DNA of 64,000 bases from Adineta steineri (Eukaryota; Rotifera; Eurotatoria; Adinetida; Adinetidae): positions 1 to 64,000 of the forward strand of contig CAJNOI010000256.1 of NCBI GenBank assembly GCA_905250115.1, in the 5' to 3' direction. The translations under genes were made by a program, and so were the position numbers. Positions 11,248-23,359 of this stretch are shown here, piece by piece. A model generated the notes under the pieces. It was not told the origin of the DNA. It ran no database searches and was given only the letters and a program-made list of their open reading frames with translations. The first letter of the stretch is position 1, and the number at the start of each line of letters is the position of its first letter.

Positions 11248-12361
11248 ATGACAACAGAAACAGATGCCAATGAATATACTAATTCAAAATCATCTCAGTA
11301 TGGTTTATCATCATCAGAAAACAACGGTTCGGTGGTCGTTCCATTCGTTCCAGAGACAACAACTACTTTTAAAGAAGATTTGGACCAGGATGACGATGAT
11401 AGTAAAGATAAAGGATGTTGTCTTCGTTATGATAATGGTTGTTGTGTAATTCTTAGTCGATGGTGGAATGTTCGTTATCCTTGTCAACGTAAAATTATTG
11501 AATTCGTCGAAAAACCAATGTTTCATATATTCATCGTTGTATTTGTATTGATTGATTGTTTCCTCGTGATAGCTGAACTTATATGTGATCTGATTAAACT
11601 TAGAAAACCTTGTCATGCAAAAACAACTCATTCGGCACATTCTCATCATGGAGAAGATCATCACTTAGAATTAGCCATTGAAATTCTTCATTTTTCATCT
11701 TTGGCACTATTAGCAATGTTTCTCATTGAAGTCATTGTCAAAGTATGTGCATTTGGACGAGAATGGTGGAATTTTCATAATAAAAAAATGGAATGGTTAG
11801 ATAGTATTATTGTTATTGCATCTTTTATTATTGATTTATGGATGATGCATAAAGATAATCTTATCGCCGAAATATCTTTACTCTTCATAGCTATTCGTTT
11901 ATGGAGATTTGTAAGTTAAATAATATATTCGATTAGATATTCATATTTCTGTTTTATTTCAGATTCGAATCATCAACAGTTAATATTTTTATTTCCTTCA
12001 TTTTATTAAAATATTCATGTTCATTTGACATTTAGGTGTGGCTCAATCTATTCGATCACAAGATGAAACTAGAAAAGAACATCTAGCTACTACATATGTT
12101 CAAGTGATTGAATTGCTCTTGATGATCTCAGAAAATAAGACGAATTCGACGGTGGAACTTCGTCGTCAAATGAAAGCAGAAAGTTGTGACGACATCATTG
12201 AAAAATTCACTAAAATTGATCAAATGTGCCGCCATATTATCGAACATTGTCCGCATCCTTCATCAGTGAACACTGTTACTGGTATTACTCATCATTTACA
12301 AGAGGCCATTGAACAAGCTCGACTAACATCGTCATCAATGAATGTTCCTTCCAAAAACTAA
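11248..12361 (+). CDS. HVCN1: voltage-gated proton channel Hv1
   Basis: Exons 11248-11910, 11963-11978 (16 nt) and 12036-12361 join in phase to 334 residues. S1 carries the selectivity Asp in VLIDCFLVIAEL; S2 contains IEVIVKV; S3 is MEWLDSIIVIASFIIDL. S4 RLWRFIRIINS has the three-residue-spaced arginines of the family (R-x-x-R-x-x-R), and its second half exists only if the microexon is spliced in. The last exon gives a helical C-terminal segment, where Hv1 proteins dimerise by coiled coil. A His-rich S1-S2 loop (HSAHSHHGEDHH) could bind zinc, a known Hv1 inhibitor, by inference. The start is taken at the ATG after a TTTTTTTGTAG acceptor-like tract, implying a 5' UTR intron; an upstream coding exon is not excluded. 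Confidence 0.88.
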
Positions 12362-12514
12362 CATTAATGATAGATATTATCAATCATCTGACGTACAATT
12401 ATGTATTTTTATATCTCGTATTTTTCTAATTCATACTTCATAATATTAAATTTGTTTAGTTTATTGCAGTACATTTACATAGGCAATAACGAACGAGAAA
12501 AAGAAAATAAGTAA

Positions 12515-12570
12515 TTGAGGGTGGGTGTGAGTGAATAAAGAGAATAACGACATCTACACTCTAAACTTAA
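12515..12570. repeat. telomere-like palindrome (weak)
   Basis: TTGAGGGTGGGTGTGAGTG is followed by a short, weakly complementary CATCTACACTCTAAAC arm. Confidence 0.5.
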
Positions 12571-12864
12571 ATTAGAGTCAAGTTCCTAGACATCGTTTAC
12601 TCGTTGATTAAATTTTATGAATTCTACGCGATTTCATAATAAATTATTCATCATCTTGAATGTTGATAATGAAAAAATATAGAAAGTACTTTAGGAGTTA
12701 ATAAAAAAAAGTATCAGAGAATAAAGAATCGTTATTTATGACTCTTTCTACACTATAATTAACACCTTTGGCTTTTGTTTTCAATATAAATATTAATGAT
12801 GTATTAAAAGATAAAATATCATTCTTTCTTAAGATTCTCTGAAAAAAATCAAACGAGTTTTGAT

Positions 12865-13869
12865 ATGTCTTTAATATACATAGGCGAACAACTAACGATC
12901 TATCTTGGTTTATTATTTATAATCATTGGTATAATTGGTAATGGAATGAATATTTTGATCTTTTTAAGTGTTCGTAGTTATCGTAAAACACCTTCGACAT
13001 TTTATTTTCTAATTATCTCAATAACAAATATAATTTATATTTTAATTAATCTTATCTCTCGAATTGTTAGTACAGGTTTTCTAATTGATTTAACTCGTTC
13101 ATCGGTAATTTGGTGTAAAGCACGATTATCTCTTATTGGTGTTTTTGGTTTAATTTCTTTTACTTGTTCATCTTTAGCAACAATTGATCAATTTTTTGCT
13201 ACATCACCAAATGTGCATCTTCGTCGTTGTAGTAATATTAAATGGACATATCGTATTATACTTCTTACAATTCTTCTATGTATATTACATGCAATTCCTT
13301 GTTTTATATATCTTGATATATCACCGATTACTAAAACTTGTCTAGTTACTAATAATGCCTATAATTTTTATCTATCTTTATATAGTCTTAGTTTAATTAG
13401 TACTTTTCCAGTTATAATAATGAGTATATTTGGATATCTAACTTATCGTCATATAAATTTAAGGAGAATTCTTATTCGACAATCAGCTGATCGACAAATA
13501 ACACGAATGACATTGATTCAAGTAATACTTGTTATTACGACAATAACTCCATATGGTATTCAAATCACGTATAATTTAATTACAACTGGAATCTATAAAG
13601 ATACAGATCGAATGATCAAAGAATCATTTTCATTGACGATTGTCTCACTGTTGACTTATGTTTACTTTGTCGTATGTTAATTTATTAGAAATAGTTTTCA
13701 TTTTAATACGATTATTTTATAGGGAAGTTGTTATACATTTCTGATTACATCAAGTCGTTTTCGTCGAGCAGTAAAAGATCATATATGTTTTTGGCGTAGA
13801 AGAGCTCAAGTCGCTGCATTGATCTATCCGATACAGGAAAGAATTGTATTTCGAAACCAAGTACATTAA
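12865..13869 (+). CDS. orphan rhodopsin-like GPCR
   Basis: Exons 12865-13671 and 13723-13869 (52-nt GTATGT...TTTTATAG intron) give 317 residues. Helix 1 has GxxGN (GIIGNGMNILIF) as in class A receptors. A conserved Cys precedes helix 3 and TIDQFFA takes the DRY position. Helix 6 begins TRMTLIQVILVITTITPYGIQ. The second exon supplies the end of helix 7 and a basic tail (SSRFRRAVKDHI). Ligand unknown. Confidence 0.82.
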
Positions 13870-14216
13870 TTAATTAAAATTCTCGTTACTTTTTTCTTCG
13901 TATTACACTTCGATGATTTTCATATCAAGTGTTAAACATAAGAATGTCTTAAAACTGTGAGGAAAAAAAACCCAATTGCATTTTCATTTCAAATATAAAC
14001 GATCGTGACTAACAAGGAGAAAAGCAGTTTATTGGATCCTTTTAGATCTTGCTCCTTGGTGATAAGTCATCGAACTGTGCGCTTCAACATTTTTACAATT
14101 CTATATTCTTCAATTAGAAAAAAAACGAATTTGTTATTGTCGATAAGTTTTTCGATCAAGTTAAAAGAACAAGTCATTTTCTTCGCGTTAGATATAGTAA
14201 ATTCATCTAAGTAATC

Positions 14217-14285
14217 CATCTTGAGGGTGGGTGTGAGTGTGAGCGTGATTGAAGTAGATTGATTCGCACCCACTCCTCGGGTGAA
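14217..14285. repeat. telomere-like palindrome with CATCTTGAGGG edge
   Basis: CATCTTGAGGGTGGGTGTG faces GCACCCACTCCTCGGGTG across a loop of about 30 bases. It lies about 600 bases 3' of the ART-hydrolase gene. Confidence 0.6.
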
Positions 14286-14594
14286 ATTCCTACCAGAGAA
14301 TTTTAACAATACGGAGAGAAATGTTCAAAATGAAATATTTATCAGACAAGATATGATATATTATTAGAATTTTACAGTTAAGATTGATTAATATATGTTG
14401 AGTTAGAATATGAAAAACTCTCACGTCTTTATCATGTTGAATAAGTTGAATATATCACGCGCAGCAATATTCTATAGATAATATTTATTATAGATAGAAG
14501 AAAAACAAAAGTTGTTGACGTCAAGGAACCGTTTCTTGGTCAAATAGAGATCGTCGGCTCATTTTTATATATATATATATAGTGTTTGAATAGG

Positions 14595-14765
14595 TCGGAT
14601 GGGTGAGGGTGTGATTGGACGTGAGTGAATGTGGGGTGGGTGTGAGCGTGAATTACCCTGCTTGAATAACACCCATGCCCACACCGTACCCTCACCCACA
14701 CCTACACACACCCACACCTACACACGCACACCCTACACCCTCACCTACACCCACACCCTTTAATG
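14595..14765. repeat. long telomere-like inverted array
   Basis: About 60 bases of GT-rich units (GGGTGAGGGTGTG, GTGGGGTGGGTGTGAGCG) are followed by about 85 bases of C-rich units (CCCACACC, CACCCACACCTACAC). It is the largest member of the family and ends 60 bases from the stop of the ART-hydrolase gene. Confidence 0.7.
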
Positions 14766-14822
14766 AATTTTATAATAGATAAGAACGAAACGTTTTCATC
14801 AATAACGCGGATTGTATTATTT

Positions 14823-16982
14823 TTACTGCTCTTGAGCTGACGCCCATTGTTGCCCTTCATATGCTATCCATTTGCTCAGAGTCATGATAAACTTTCTGGC
14901 ATAGAGATGCGAAAGCCAATGCTTAGGTAGATTCTTGTAACCATAGTAAGCACCTGCTAGTTGTCCATAGATAGCCGCTGTTGAACCTGTTTCATCACCA
15001 AGATTGACCACGTTCAGAGCACCCTTTTCGAAAGAATTTTCATCGCACCAAAATGCCCATAAGGCAGCTTCTAAAGCATTAACAATGTAGCCTTTGCCTC
15101 GAATTCCGCTATCGTATCCACCTTCCCGTTGATAAGATCCTCTGGAGATTTTTATAATCTCTGGCGTCAACTGGCTTTTATAGAACCATGTTTTATGTTT
15201 GGAATAGAAGTCTCTGTCAAGCAATTGTTCTTTCGATTCGCCTTGAAGAGCTGCGACGATAAGTGCGCCATAATAACGACAAGCATCATAAGCTGTTCGA
15301 TCACCATGTGTAATCTCTCCACTTATTCCGGAGAATTCCACGGCTTCAATAGGATGTCGCCAGAAAAATAGTGGCACAGGAGCTAAACGAACTAGAGCTC
15401 CATTATCAGCTGCACCTTCGTCGCTGCAAAATGTATTGAACTTTTCCAGAAGATCAAAGTCTGAAATGTAATCCAGCCGTTCAAGAGGTATTCCATGTTC
15501 GTTTGCAAATTGCTTTTGATGTCGTTCAAATTCGCGCAAAGATTGGCTGGTCGCTGCGTCGATATCGTAGCACTTTCCTGTGACTGACATGTATCCATAC
15601 TTGTACCACCATTTATAGCGAACGAGTTGATCGTAAGGAATAAAATCTCGACGAGCCACTAATGAATTTGCCAGACAAAGTGCCATTGAGGTTTGACTAG
15701 TAAACTAAAAACAAATTTTCTATAAAGAAATGTCAACAAATTTTTACTTGTCCTTTTTCAAGGTTCCATGTTCCTCCTCCTTGTAGATCAGTGACTGGAC
15801 ACTCAAGTAAATATTGTCGAGATCGATATTCGGCAGGTGTACCAAGAGCATCGCCCAAAGCCAATCCAATCATTGAACCTTGGATACGAGTGAGAATCTC
15901 GGTATCAATATCATCAGGAGGACCTTCTATCTCACACTCGAGTTGATTGCGTATTTTAGTTGATCGATGATCAGTTGATTGATTCTGACGATCGAGCCAT
16001 GGTTTGTCTAAAAGCACGATATTATTTTTGACGAGCTGCGTTTCATACGAACCTGTTTGAAATCGGCACGTTGAATGATATTGCTGCAGATCATTTGTTA
16101 CTAAAACGAATGAAATATACAAACGAATGGTTCGTTCATATCATCTTCGATAATACCTAATCGAGTTGGTTGATTTCGCGAAAGCTGGTAATGAATTTTC
16201 TCATCACTTGACTGCACTGTTGTTGTTGATGATGATGATTCTGATGAAATAAGACTGTCTGATAAAACATCATCTGCAGTAGAAATATCTCCAGGTGGAG
16301 CTATTAACTGATGCGGAGGAGTTGCTTCTTCCAAGTGAATCATATGTAATCCATCTGCTGGACTCCATTTACTTTTTACACGAAGATAAGTACCAGGCAT
16401 AAGAAGAATCTCGTTTTCATTTTCATAAACAGAATGATTACGAATATTTTTACCATTTAAACATTCAATCATGAATATAGTACGCACACCTGTTCGACCA
16501 ATAAATTGTTCGAGCACATCCATCGTTTCCGTACATGAACTGAAACCCCACCATATGTAATCTTTTTTATAGTGTTCACTAACATCACCATGAACACCTC
16601 GCCAAACTGTTTTTTTGATCGATGGTAGTTTGTATAAAGCAGTCAGAAAGATTTTCAAGTAGGAAAACCATACCGTTAGCTGTTCACGCAGTTCTGCACG
16701 AAGTGTTCGATTGAGCTGAGCGTATAGACTTTCGTATGGTTGAGACCATTGTAAAGTATAAAGACGAATAGCAGCGGACTCGTCAATATTGAGACCATCT
16801 ACTGGAGTGGTGAGATCTCGCTTTGTCAACCACAAGATTCTATCGAGATCATGTACCAAATCTTTTACTTTTTGAACAGCCTCTTCAAGTGATACTAACG
16901 GTTTCTTTTCATAGCCTTCGATAGGCATTCGAGGACGAGTCGGCTCTTTGTCGGCATCGATAAAACGATCAATAATACTCAT
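14823..16982 (-). CDS. ADP-ribosyltransferase fused to a degenerate DraG-type ADP-ribosylglycohydrolase domain
   Basis: Three exons (16982-16157, 16100-15748, 15704-14823) join through introns of 56 and 43 nt, both phase-consistent, into 686 residues. Residues about 60-215 are an R-S-E type mono-ART: R128 in TVWRGVHG, S148/S149 in WWGFSSCT, and E189/E191 in ENENEILLMPGT, all intact. After a linker, residues about 350-686 follow a bacterial-type DraG-like glycohydrolase: GLALGDALGTPAEY, TDLQGGGTWNLEKGQ, SMALCLANSLV, GKCYDID, GALVRLAPVPLFF and IYGQLAGAYYG. Two metal-binding motifs are damaged: the usual TDDT is TSQT (395-398), and the usual D-D-A-D-T is D-E-T-G-S (630-634). The hydrolase half is therefore probably catalytically dead and may act as a reader or regulator; that is inference. 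No signal peptide or membrane helix is seen. The alternative of two separate genes is weakened because exon 2 lacks its own ATG and both junctions keep frame. Confidence 0.85.
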
Positions 16983-17256
16983 TTTTAGTTATAAACTTCC
17001 TTCGTTGCTATAGATGAATAATAACAAAAAAACACTCTTTCAATGTTGTTATACGTTTTTTGTCTCTCTTACTCTAATGATTACATTTGTTTCTATATCA
17101 AAGATAAGAAAGCAACAAAAAAAAGAAATGACACTGACAACAGAAGAAAAGAAAAACTTTACTTGTTTGCTTCGAATACATATTTATATACGATATATCT
17201 TATTACTTCATTGACAACCACAGAATGAATAATTCTAAGTTTGGTAATCTTTATGA

Positions 17257-17306
17257 CAGAGTGTGAGTGTGACATGAATATGATACCCACACCCTCAAGA
17301 TGGTTT
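17257..17306. repeat. telomere-like palindrome
   Basis: AGAGTGTGAGTGTGACATG faces ATACCCACACCCTCAAGATG. Confidence 0.55.
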
Positions 17307-17734
17307 AAATACATTTACTATAAGACAATTGGTGAAATACATGGTCGTTCTGAAAAAATTATCATTTGAATCAAACTTTTATATCGATTGAGGGAAAACG
17401 TATTAGATTATTTTTTATTTTTTTCCCAATTAATCTTTTCTTTCTGTTATAGAGACGTGATAAAACGAATGGAAATTATAAAGAAATTAAATAATGGTCT
17501 TGTACAAATAACTGGAGAGAAAAAAAACAATAAAAATTTTATTATTAAACTATATTAGATAGATTTCAAGGTTTCGATGTTATCTTCATCAAGACATCGT
17601 ATCACTATTATTTGTACATTGGTTATTTTATCACTATATAGATACAAACAATTGTATAAACAAGGAGAATTCATATTCGTATCATATTATAAAAGTTGCT
17701 TTTGACTCTGTCTGGCACGATGGAATGATATACA

Positions 17735-17792
17735 AATTGAGGGTGTGAGTGTGAATGTGAGGATTATGTGTAGGTATGTCCGAACTGATATC
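17735..17792. repeat. telomere-like motif
   Basis: TTGAGGGTGTGAGTGTGAATG occurs without a clear complementary arm. Confidence 0.45.
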
Positions 17793-19048
17793 TTGATTAT
17801 AAAAGCTTTAATAAAGCGAGTGATTCCATAAGTAAGTTAATATTATAAATTTTAACATAACAAGTTGAAACTTCTTAAGTCTTTAGTAAAATGAGTGCAC
17901 AAGATCAAGCACCATTAACAAAAACAAATGCGTCCTATGAAGAAGACAAGCGTAATGAGATAGGTCAGTCAACAATGGCAGAATAAGGGACATTAGCATG
18001 ATATGAAATAATACCAAATGACGAAGGCATTGGTAATGATCAAGGTAAATATATGAAAAAAGGAAAAGTATGAACAACCGCTTTCAGTTAGATCGCAAGC
18101 TCAGAAGTGAATGGCAACAGTAAATACTCGAATCTGTTGACAATTCTCACGAAGTAATTTTTTCTCTTCTTTTTCTTACCTTCTATATATATATATTTAC
18201 AGTGTATGTTAATAAAAACTAGCGTCTTGGTTTATTTATTTCTTTTTAATATTTTCTACTTTTTTTCAATGTTTTTGGCATGTAAATCTTGATCTCGAGT
18301 ATATCCTGTGCAGAAATGCTTGTCACCTCAGAATTTTATTCTGTATGACCCATTATACCTTGATGAAAAATAGTTCAATGAAATATATTAGCTTCTTGTG
18401 AGCATCTGTTTCTTTAAATGATGCTTGTTATATATTAAATTTATAAATTTTTAGAAAATTTTATGTTACATTGCATAATCATATATGATACTCACGAATA
18501 TCACTTTTTTAGTATGGATTAACGTATCTTGATTAGATCTATTAAATGCACCATGATAGAGCAAGACTTTCAAGCACATCGTGTCTGTCGAGTCAATAAT
18601 ATGGAATTTGTTTTTGTGAAAATAGATATATTTTTGTCCTAAAAGTATATTAAGATAGTAGAAGATAGCCGGTAAAAAACTGCATCTTTACTTGTGCAAA
18701 CGAACAAAATAAAATGTGAAGAGAATATTCAATTTTGAACCAGAATATGTCTACTATACGATTTTTTGATTAAAGTTTTTATATTTTTGTTCTATAATAT
18801 ATCAAAATAATTCTCTCTCACAAATATGTTTGAATAAAAAGATAGCCCGTGAAAAACTGCACCTTTCTGTATACAAAACAAAAACGTAAGATATTGGTAG
18901 TATATATATATTTAAAGTATAAATAAATAGAAAATATCACACACATAAAAAAAACTGTCAAAAATCTTTGTTTGATAATTCAATGATGACATATTATTTT
19001 TTGAATATAAAAGATATTATGTAAAATTACAATAAATATATTTGAATA

Positions 19049-20867
19049 TTAGTTTAAGACATTCTTTGCTGATGCTCCATGTTTGCAAACTTTCTTGCCG
19101 AATATTACTACTTCATGTAATGCATAAAGTTCAACTAATGAATAGGCTACAAGAACAAATGGTGTTGATATGAAATGAAAGATATTTCGAAGAATAAAAA
19201 TAAATTCATGAACATTGATTAATCGAACTATAATTGCATCAATTAGAAATGCAATTAGAAATGTTAACATTTGTAGACCAAATAGACCATACATAATGTA
19301 AGTAATTATTGGTGGAACATTTTTAACTAGTAATAACATTGATATTGTTGATGCAAAATTGAATAAACCAGCACTACACAGAAGAACTCCATAATAAATA
19401 ATAAAAACAAAACCCCATGAAAATGCTGCTATTTTTGGTATATGTTTTGCTTTAATAATAAAATAATGAAAGACTTCTGCTGCTCCAATAGTCCAACGAC
19501 GTGCTTGTCTTGCCCATTCCATAATTTCAATTTCGATTGTTTCACCGGACGTTGGTCCACTTACGACTGGCACGGGTATCATTGAAATTCGAAGATGTTG
19601 TTGAGTAACACCCATCCATCGAATTAGACAAATAATATCGTCCATTTGATAACCCGGATGAATAAAATTACCTTTCTTTGCTAGACTCAACGAAAATGAA
19701 AAAATACTCATCGTATTAATATTGAATGGAATTAAAGCACCTAACATTAATAAACTTCTTAAAAGTCCTGTAACACGTGTTATAAATGAGAGACTATCTA
19801 ATTTCCAATTGTAAAATAATGGTGATTGATAAATTGTTGTTAATGCTGGTTGTTTTTCTTCTAAATATTTCCAAGTTAATGCAGCAATATAATTTAATGG
19901 AAATTTTGAATCAGCATCACATGTTGTTACTAAAATATTTTTCATATCATCATCATTAATAATATTCATTTGATTAACAGCCATTCGAAGGCCATAATTT
20001 GAATTCGAACATTTACCAGGAATTTCATTTGGTAAACCACGTGGATGAATAGTAAATATAATTTGTTCAAAACCAGCATGTTCAAATCTATTTTGTAAAT
20101 ATTTACATTTCTCTTCTTTATCTGATGTTTTTTCTTCAAAAGAGACGACCAAAGTTATTCGATGTACTTCAGTTTGAGTAGCTACTGATTGTACACTTGT
20201 AACAATTAATTCAATCGGTTCTTTATAACAACTAATAGCAACAATATGACGAATAGGTTTTTTTTTCGAGTTTAGCAATTTTTTCTGTATAGTTTTGTGA
20301 TCGATTCATATACAAGATCAAAACATTTCGAAGAGCTAATATTGTAATAACTAAGAAAATTAAAATTAGTTAAAAAAAAATATTAAAATATCGTTTTAAT
20401 TTCTTGCCAACCCACATCAATACAAATATACCATGCATTGATGGTAAAAGATATAAAGCAACTTGATTTGAAATAAATGGAATCCAGAATGGAAGTGGAA
20501 TAACAACCCATAATAGAAGATTGAATAATAGATTCCATCGTAATCGTTGACTACCACTTTTCGTTTCACGATGTGTCATACCAGTTTCAATAATTGTATG
20601 TTGATTTGTTTCTTGATCTTTATCAGTAGATATTAAAGAAGTAAATATCAGTTGTTGTAAAACTTTATTAATTATCTGTGTTCCTTGTTCTAATCGATCA
20701 ATTTTTTCTTTAACTTCTCCTGAGATTTGACGAAGAAAATTTTTCATTGGAATCTTGAACGTTGATTTAATCGATTGTTTCATCTCATTACTTTGCTCAT
20801 CAATGTAACCATAGTTCTGATATTGTTCACTTAAATATCGAATAAGTTTTCTTGGATTATTTGCCAT
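19049..20867 (-). CDS. membrane family 2 glycosyltransferase
   Basis: Exon 1 (20867-20412) encodes a soluble head with a helical segment and two membrane helices. Exon 2 (20284-19049) encodes the GT2 catalytic domain and a further membrane region. Catalytic-type motifs are HIVAISCYKEP at the nucleotide-binding start, TTCDADSKFP (DxD metal/UDP site), a GYQMDDI acid and EWARQARRW (Q-x-x-R-W acceptor motif), followed by at least four helices. Together this resembles polysaccharide synthases that both polymerise and export. The intron is assigned from GTTGGC to TATACAG to preserve phase (563 residues). The intervening sequence also reads as a hydrophobic helix in another frame, so the junction is less certain than the domain call. 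Substrate sugar unknown. Confidence 0.75.
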
Positions 20868-21216
20868 TTTTCAGCTTATCGTTTAAACATATATCCAATT
20901 GATAAAATCATTCTCGTATATATACCGTTAGATATGCTTATTTGTCTATGTATATTCCTACAAATTGTCATGACATATATGAACCACTTCCTTTTTTCAT
21001 GGGGAAGCACAAACCTAAATAATTTTATTGAATAGATTATTATGAAATAGTTTAACGCACTTCCCAATTGAGATTTTTTCCTACAACGTAATTATGCGTA
21101 GGAGTAACACACCTACGTCTTATATACGCATACAAAGACGTATCTTTGTATATATATATATATCAATCTAACAGATCAGTGTCTTTTATTAACATTTGAA
21201 ACTTATTTATTTAACA

Positions 21217-21774
21217 ATGCACATTGTTTTTGTTCTTCTTTTTTGTACTGTAATTGGTATAGTATCTGGAAAGTCAATAACAATTACCAAGAAAAATTCC
21301 AGTGCATCAATTCACACACTTCCATTTCCAAATTCAGTATTTCAACATAAAATTCGTGGTAGAGAAACTAATGGAACTTTTGTCGTGTTCGAGGCTGCAT
21401 ATTTAAATGAAGGTCCTGGTTATCACCTTCATATGAAAGATGATGAATTATTTTATATTATTGATGGCAATGTTCAATTCATAGTGAATGGTTCTCAATT
21501 TTGTGCATCAAGTGGTGATTATGTTTATGTTCCACGTTTTGTCTCACAAGGTATTCGAGTTTATAATCCAACTAATAGTACGAAACCAGTCAAAATTCAA
21601 ATTATGTTATTCCCATCTGGACTCGATAATTTTCTTGATGAAATAGCTCTTATCTATAATGAAGATCGAACTAATTCAACAGCTATTAATATCATTTCTC
21701 AAAAGTATGGTATTATCGATTTGGAACCAGTTCAATGGAAAGATCTTCATTGTTTCGAAAAAACTTCTACTTAA
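21217..21774 (+). CDS. secreted cupin-domain protein
   Basis: 185 residues from the Met at 21217. A signal peptide (IVFVLLFCTVIGIVSG) is followed by one cupin barrel. Motif 1 reads GPGYHLHMKDDELFYIIDG, matching G-x5-H-x-H-x3,4-E-x6-G, so a bound metal is expected. Motif 2 is weaker: GDYVYVPRFVSQGIRVYN holds the proline and glycine but lacks the usual His. Several N-glycosylation sites support secretion. An AATAAA signal lies about 40 bases after the stop. Function unknown; small extracellular cupins include dioxygenases, isomerases and binding proteins. Confidence 0.75.
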   Translation: MHIVFVLLFCTVIGIVSGKSITITKKNSSASIHTLPFPNSVFQHKIRGRETNGTFVVFEAAYLNEGPGYHLHMKDDELFYIIDGNVQFIVNGSQFCASSGDYVYVPRFVSQGIRVYNPTNSTKPVKIQIMLFPSGLDNFLDEIALIYNEDRTNSTAINIISQKYGIIDLEPVQWKDLHCFEKTST

Positions 21775-22502
21775 TTATCATTCAACCTTTTATACTATTG
21801 AATTACATTCTCGAATAAAGTGTTTTTACTAAATCTAATAGAGATATTCAGTAATTCGTGCTGTCTTTTTCAAGAAGAATTTTCATCAGATTTCTACGCT
21901 TATAGAATATTTTTCTTTTTTATTACTTCCAGAAAATTGAAAAACCTCTGAAAAACAAGTACTGAGTAAAATAATATAAATAATCTCTGTCATTTGAAGC
22001 ATATTTTGAAATGAAATTTTAAAACTTGTTAAGCAAGATGATATTATTTATAGTACTATTCTTACTTGCAAATTATCTCAGGTATGAAAGTGATTATATG
22101 ATTATTTTTATCGGGACACTGTTCGTTTATATATAGTATTGAATAGAATTTCAATTCACTAAAATAGCTTTTATTTTATCATGATTCACTAGACTGTTTG
22201 AATCGAAAGTATTTTTGATATTTTTTACCAGTTCTACACATATTGTATTGACAGAGTGAAAGAATATTTATTTTAATTTTTTCTCCTTTCGATGCTATGC
22301 ATTAGAAATTATGCATAATCCAACGAGTGCCTACGAAAAAATTATAAACTGGTTGAATCTCAATGTATATATTTATAGTTTCTTCCTTCTTCCGATTTAT
22401 CGACTTCATGATCAAAAAATGAACTCATTCGTAATTCCTCATATATTATGAGTCATGACTAATAAACTGGACGAAAATAATATCTCAATAGAAAAGAGAA
22501 TG

Positions 22503-23355
22503 CATCCTATTCCGCGATGTTGAACATTGGAGGAATCAGTTCCGCACCGGAATCGATTCCGTCCAATTCCGGGAACTCGATAGACACACAACATAAGACA
22601 CCCAGTCAAGATTGATCGAGTTCGACCGAATTCCGGAATTGCACGGAATTCCCACCGATTCCGGAATTGCACGGAATTCCTACCGATTCCGGAATTGCGG
22701 GAATTGGTTCCGATTCCGGAATTCCGCACCGGAATCACACCATCCACCTCACCCACATTTGTTGTGTTGTGTTGATAAGTTATCCCGTTTGAATACGATC
22801 CAATTCCGTTGCAGAATTCCGGGAATTGCATCAAGACGGAATTTAGTGGAATTGGACGGAATTCCTGGGAATTGGTTCTGATTCCGGAATTCCGCACCGG
22901 AATCACACCATCCACCTCACCCACATTTATTGTGTTGTACTGATAAGTTATCACACCATCCACCTCACCCACATTTGTTGTGTTGTGTTGATAAGTTATC
23001 CCGTTTGGATACGATCCAATTCCGTTGCGGAATTCCGGGAATTGCATCAAGACGGAATTCAGTGGAATTGGACGGAATTCCTGGGAATTCCTACCGATTC
23101 CCACCAATTCCGGAATTGCGTGGACTACTTCTAATTACGGGATTACATGGAATTCCTACCGATTCCGGAATTATACGGAATTCCTACCGATTCCGGAATT
23201 ATACGGAATTCCTACCAATTCCGGAATTGGACGGAACTCGATCAATTTTCGAGTCGGCATCGGATATTATGTGTCGATCGAGTTCCCGGAATTGAACGGA
23301 ATCGATTCCGGAGCGGAACTGGTTCCTGAAATGTTCAACATTGCGGAATAGGATG
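22503..23355. mobile_element. foldback (long inverted repeat) element of GGAATTCC-type motifs
   Basis: The left end (CATCCTATTCCGCGATG, then TTGAACATT) and the reverse complement of the right end (CATCCTATTCCGCAATG, then TTGAACATT) match for roughly 115 bases with few differences. The interior is built of GGAATTCC, CCGGAATT and CCGATTCC motifs in both orientations. It also has direct repeats of a segment containing CACCATCCACCTCACCCAC at about 22738, 22907 and 22953. Apparent ORFs here are by-products of the repeats. No transposase and no clear target duplication were seen, so it is a non-autonomous foldback element or expanded MITE. Confidence 0.75.
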
Positions 23356-23359
23356 ACTG

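Larger units (their letters stand above)
16990..19045. other. intergenic, palindromes and short degenerate ORFs
   Basis: It contains telomere-like palindromes at 17257-17306 and 17738-17790. A short ORF at 17891-17986 (MSAQDQAPLTKTNASY start) is interrupted by TAA and TGA before a further coding-like stretch. A duplicated motif (AAGATAGCC-GTAAAAAACTGC) occurs at about 18667 and 18839. No gene could be supported. Confidence 0.45.

Noticed and set aside
20285..20411. Extra hydrophobic exon in the glycosyltransferase intron
   Set aside because: The stretch encodes a plausible helix (TILALRNVLILYMN), but no donor/acceptor pair keeps it in frame with both neighbouring exons unless the A9 run is miscounted.
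22439..23351. Long ORFs on both strands of the GGAATTCC region
   Set aside because: They follow the repeat units in several frames at once and lack protein-like composition; best explained as by-products of the element.
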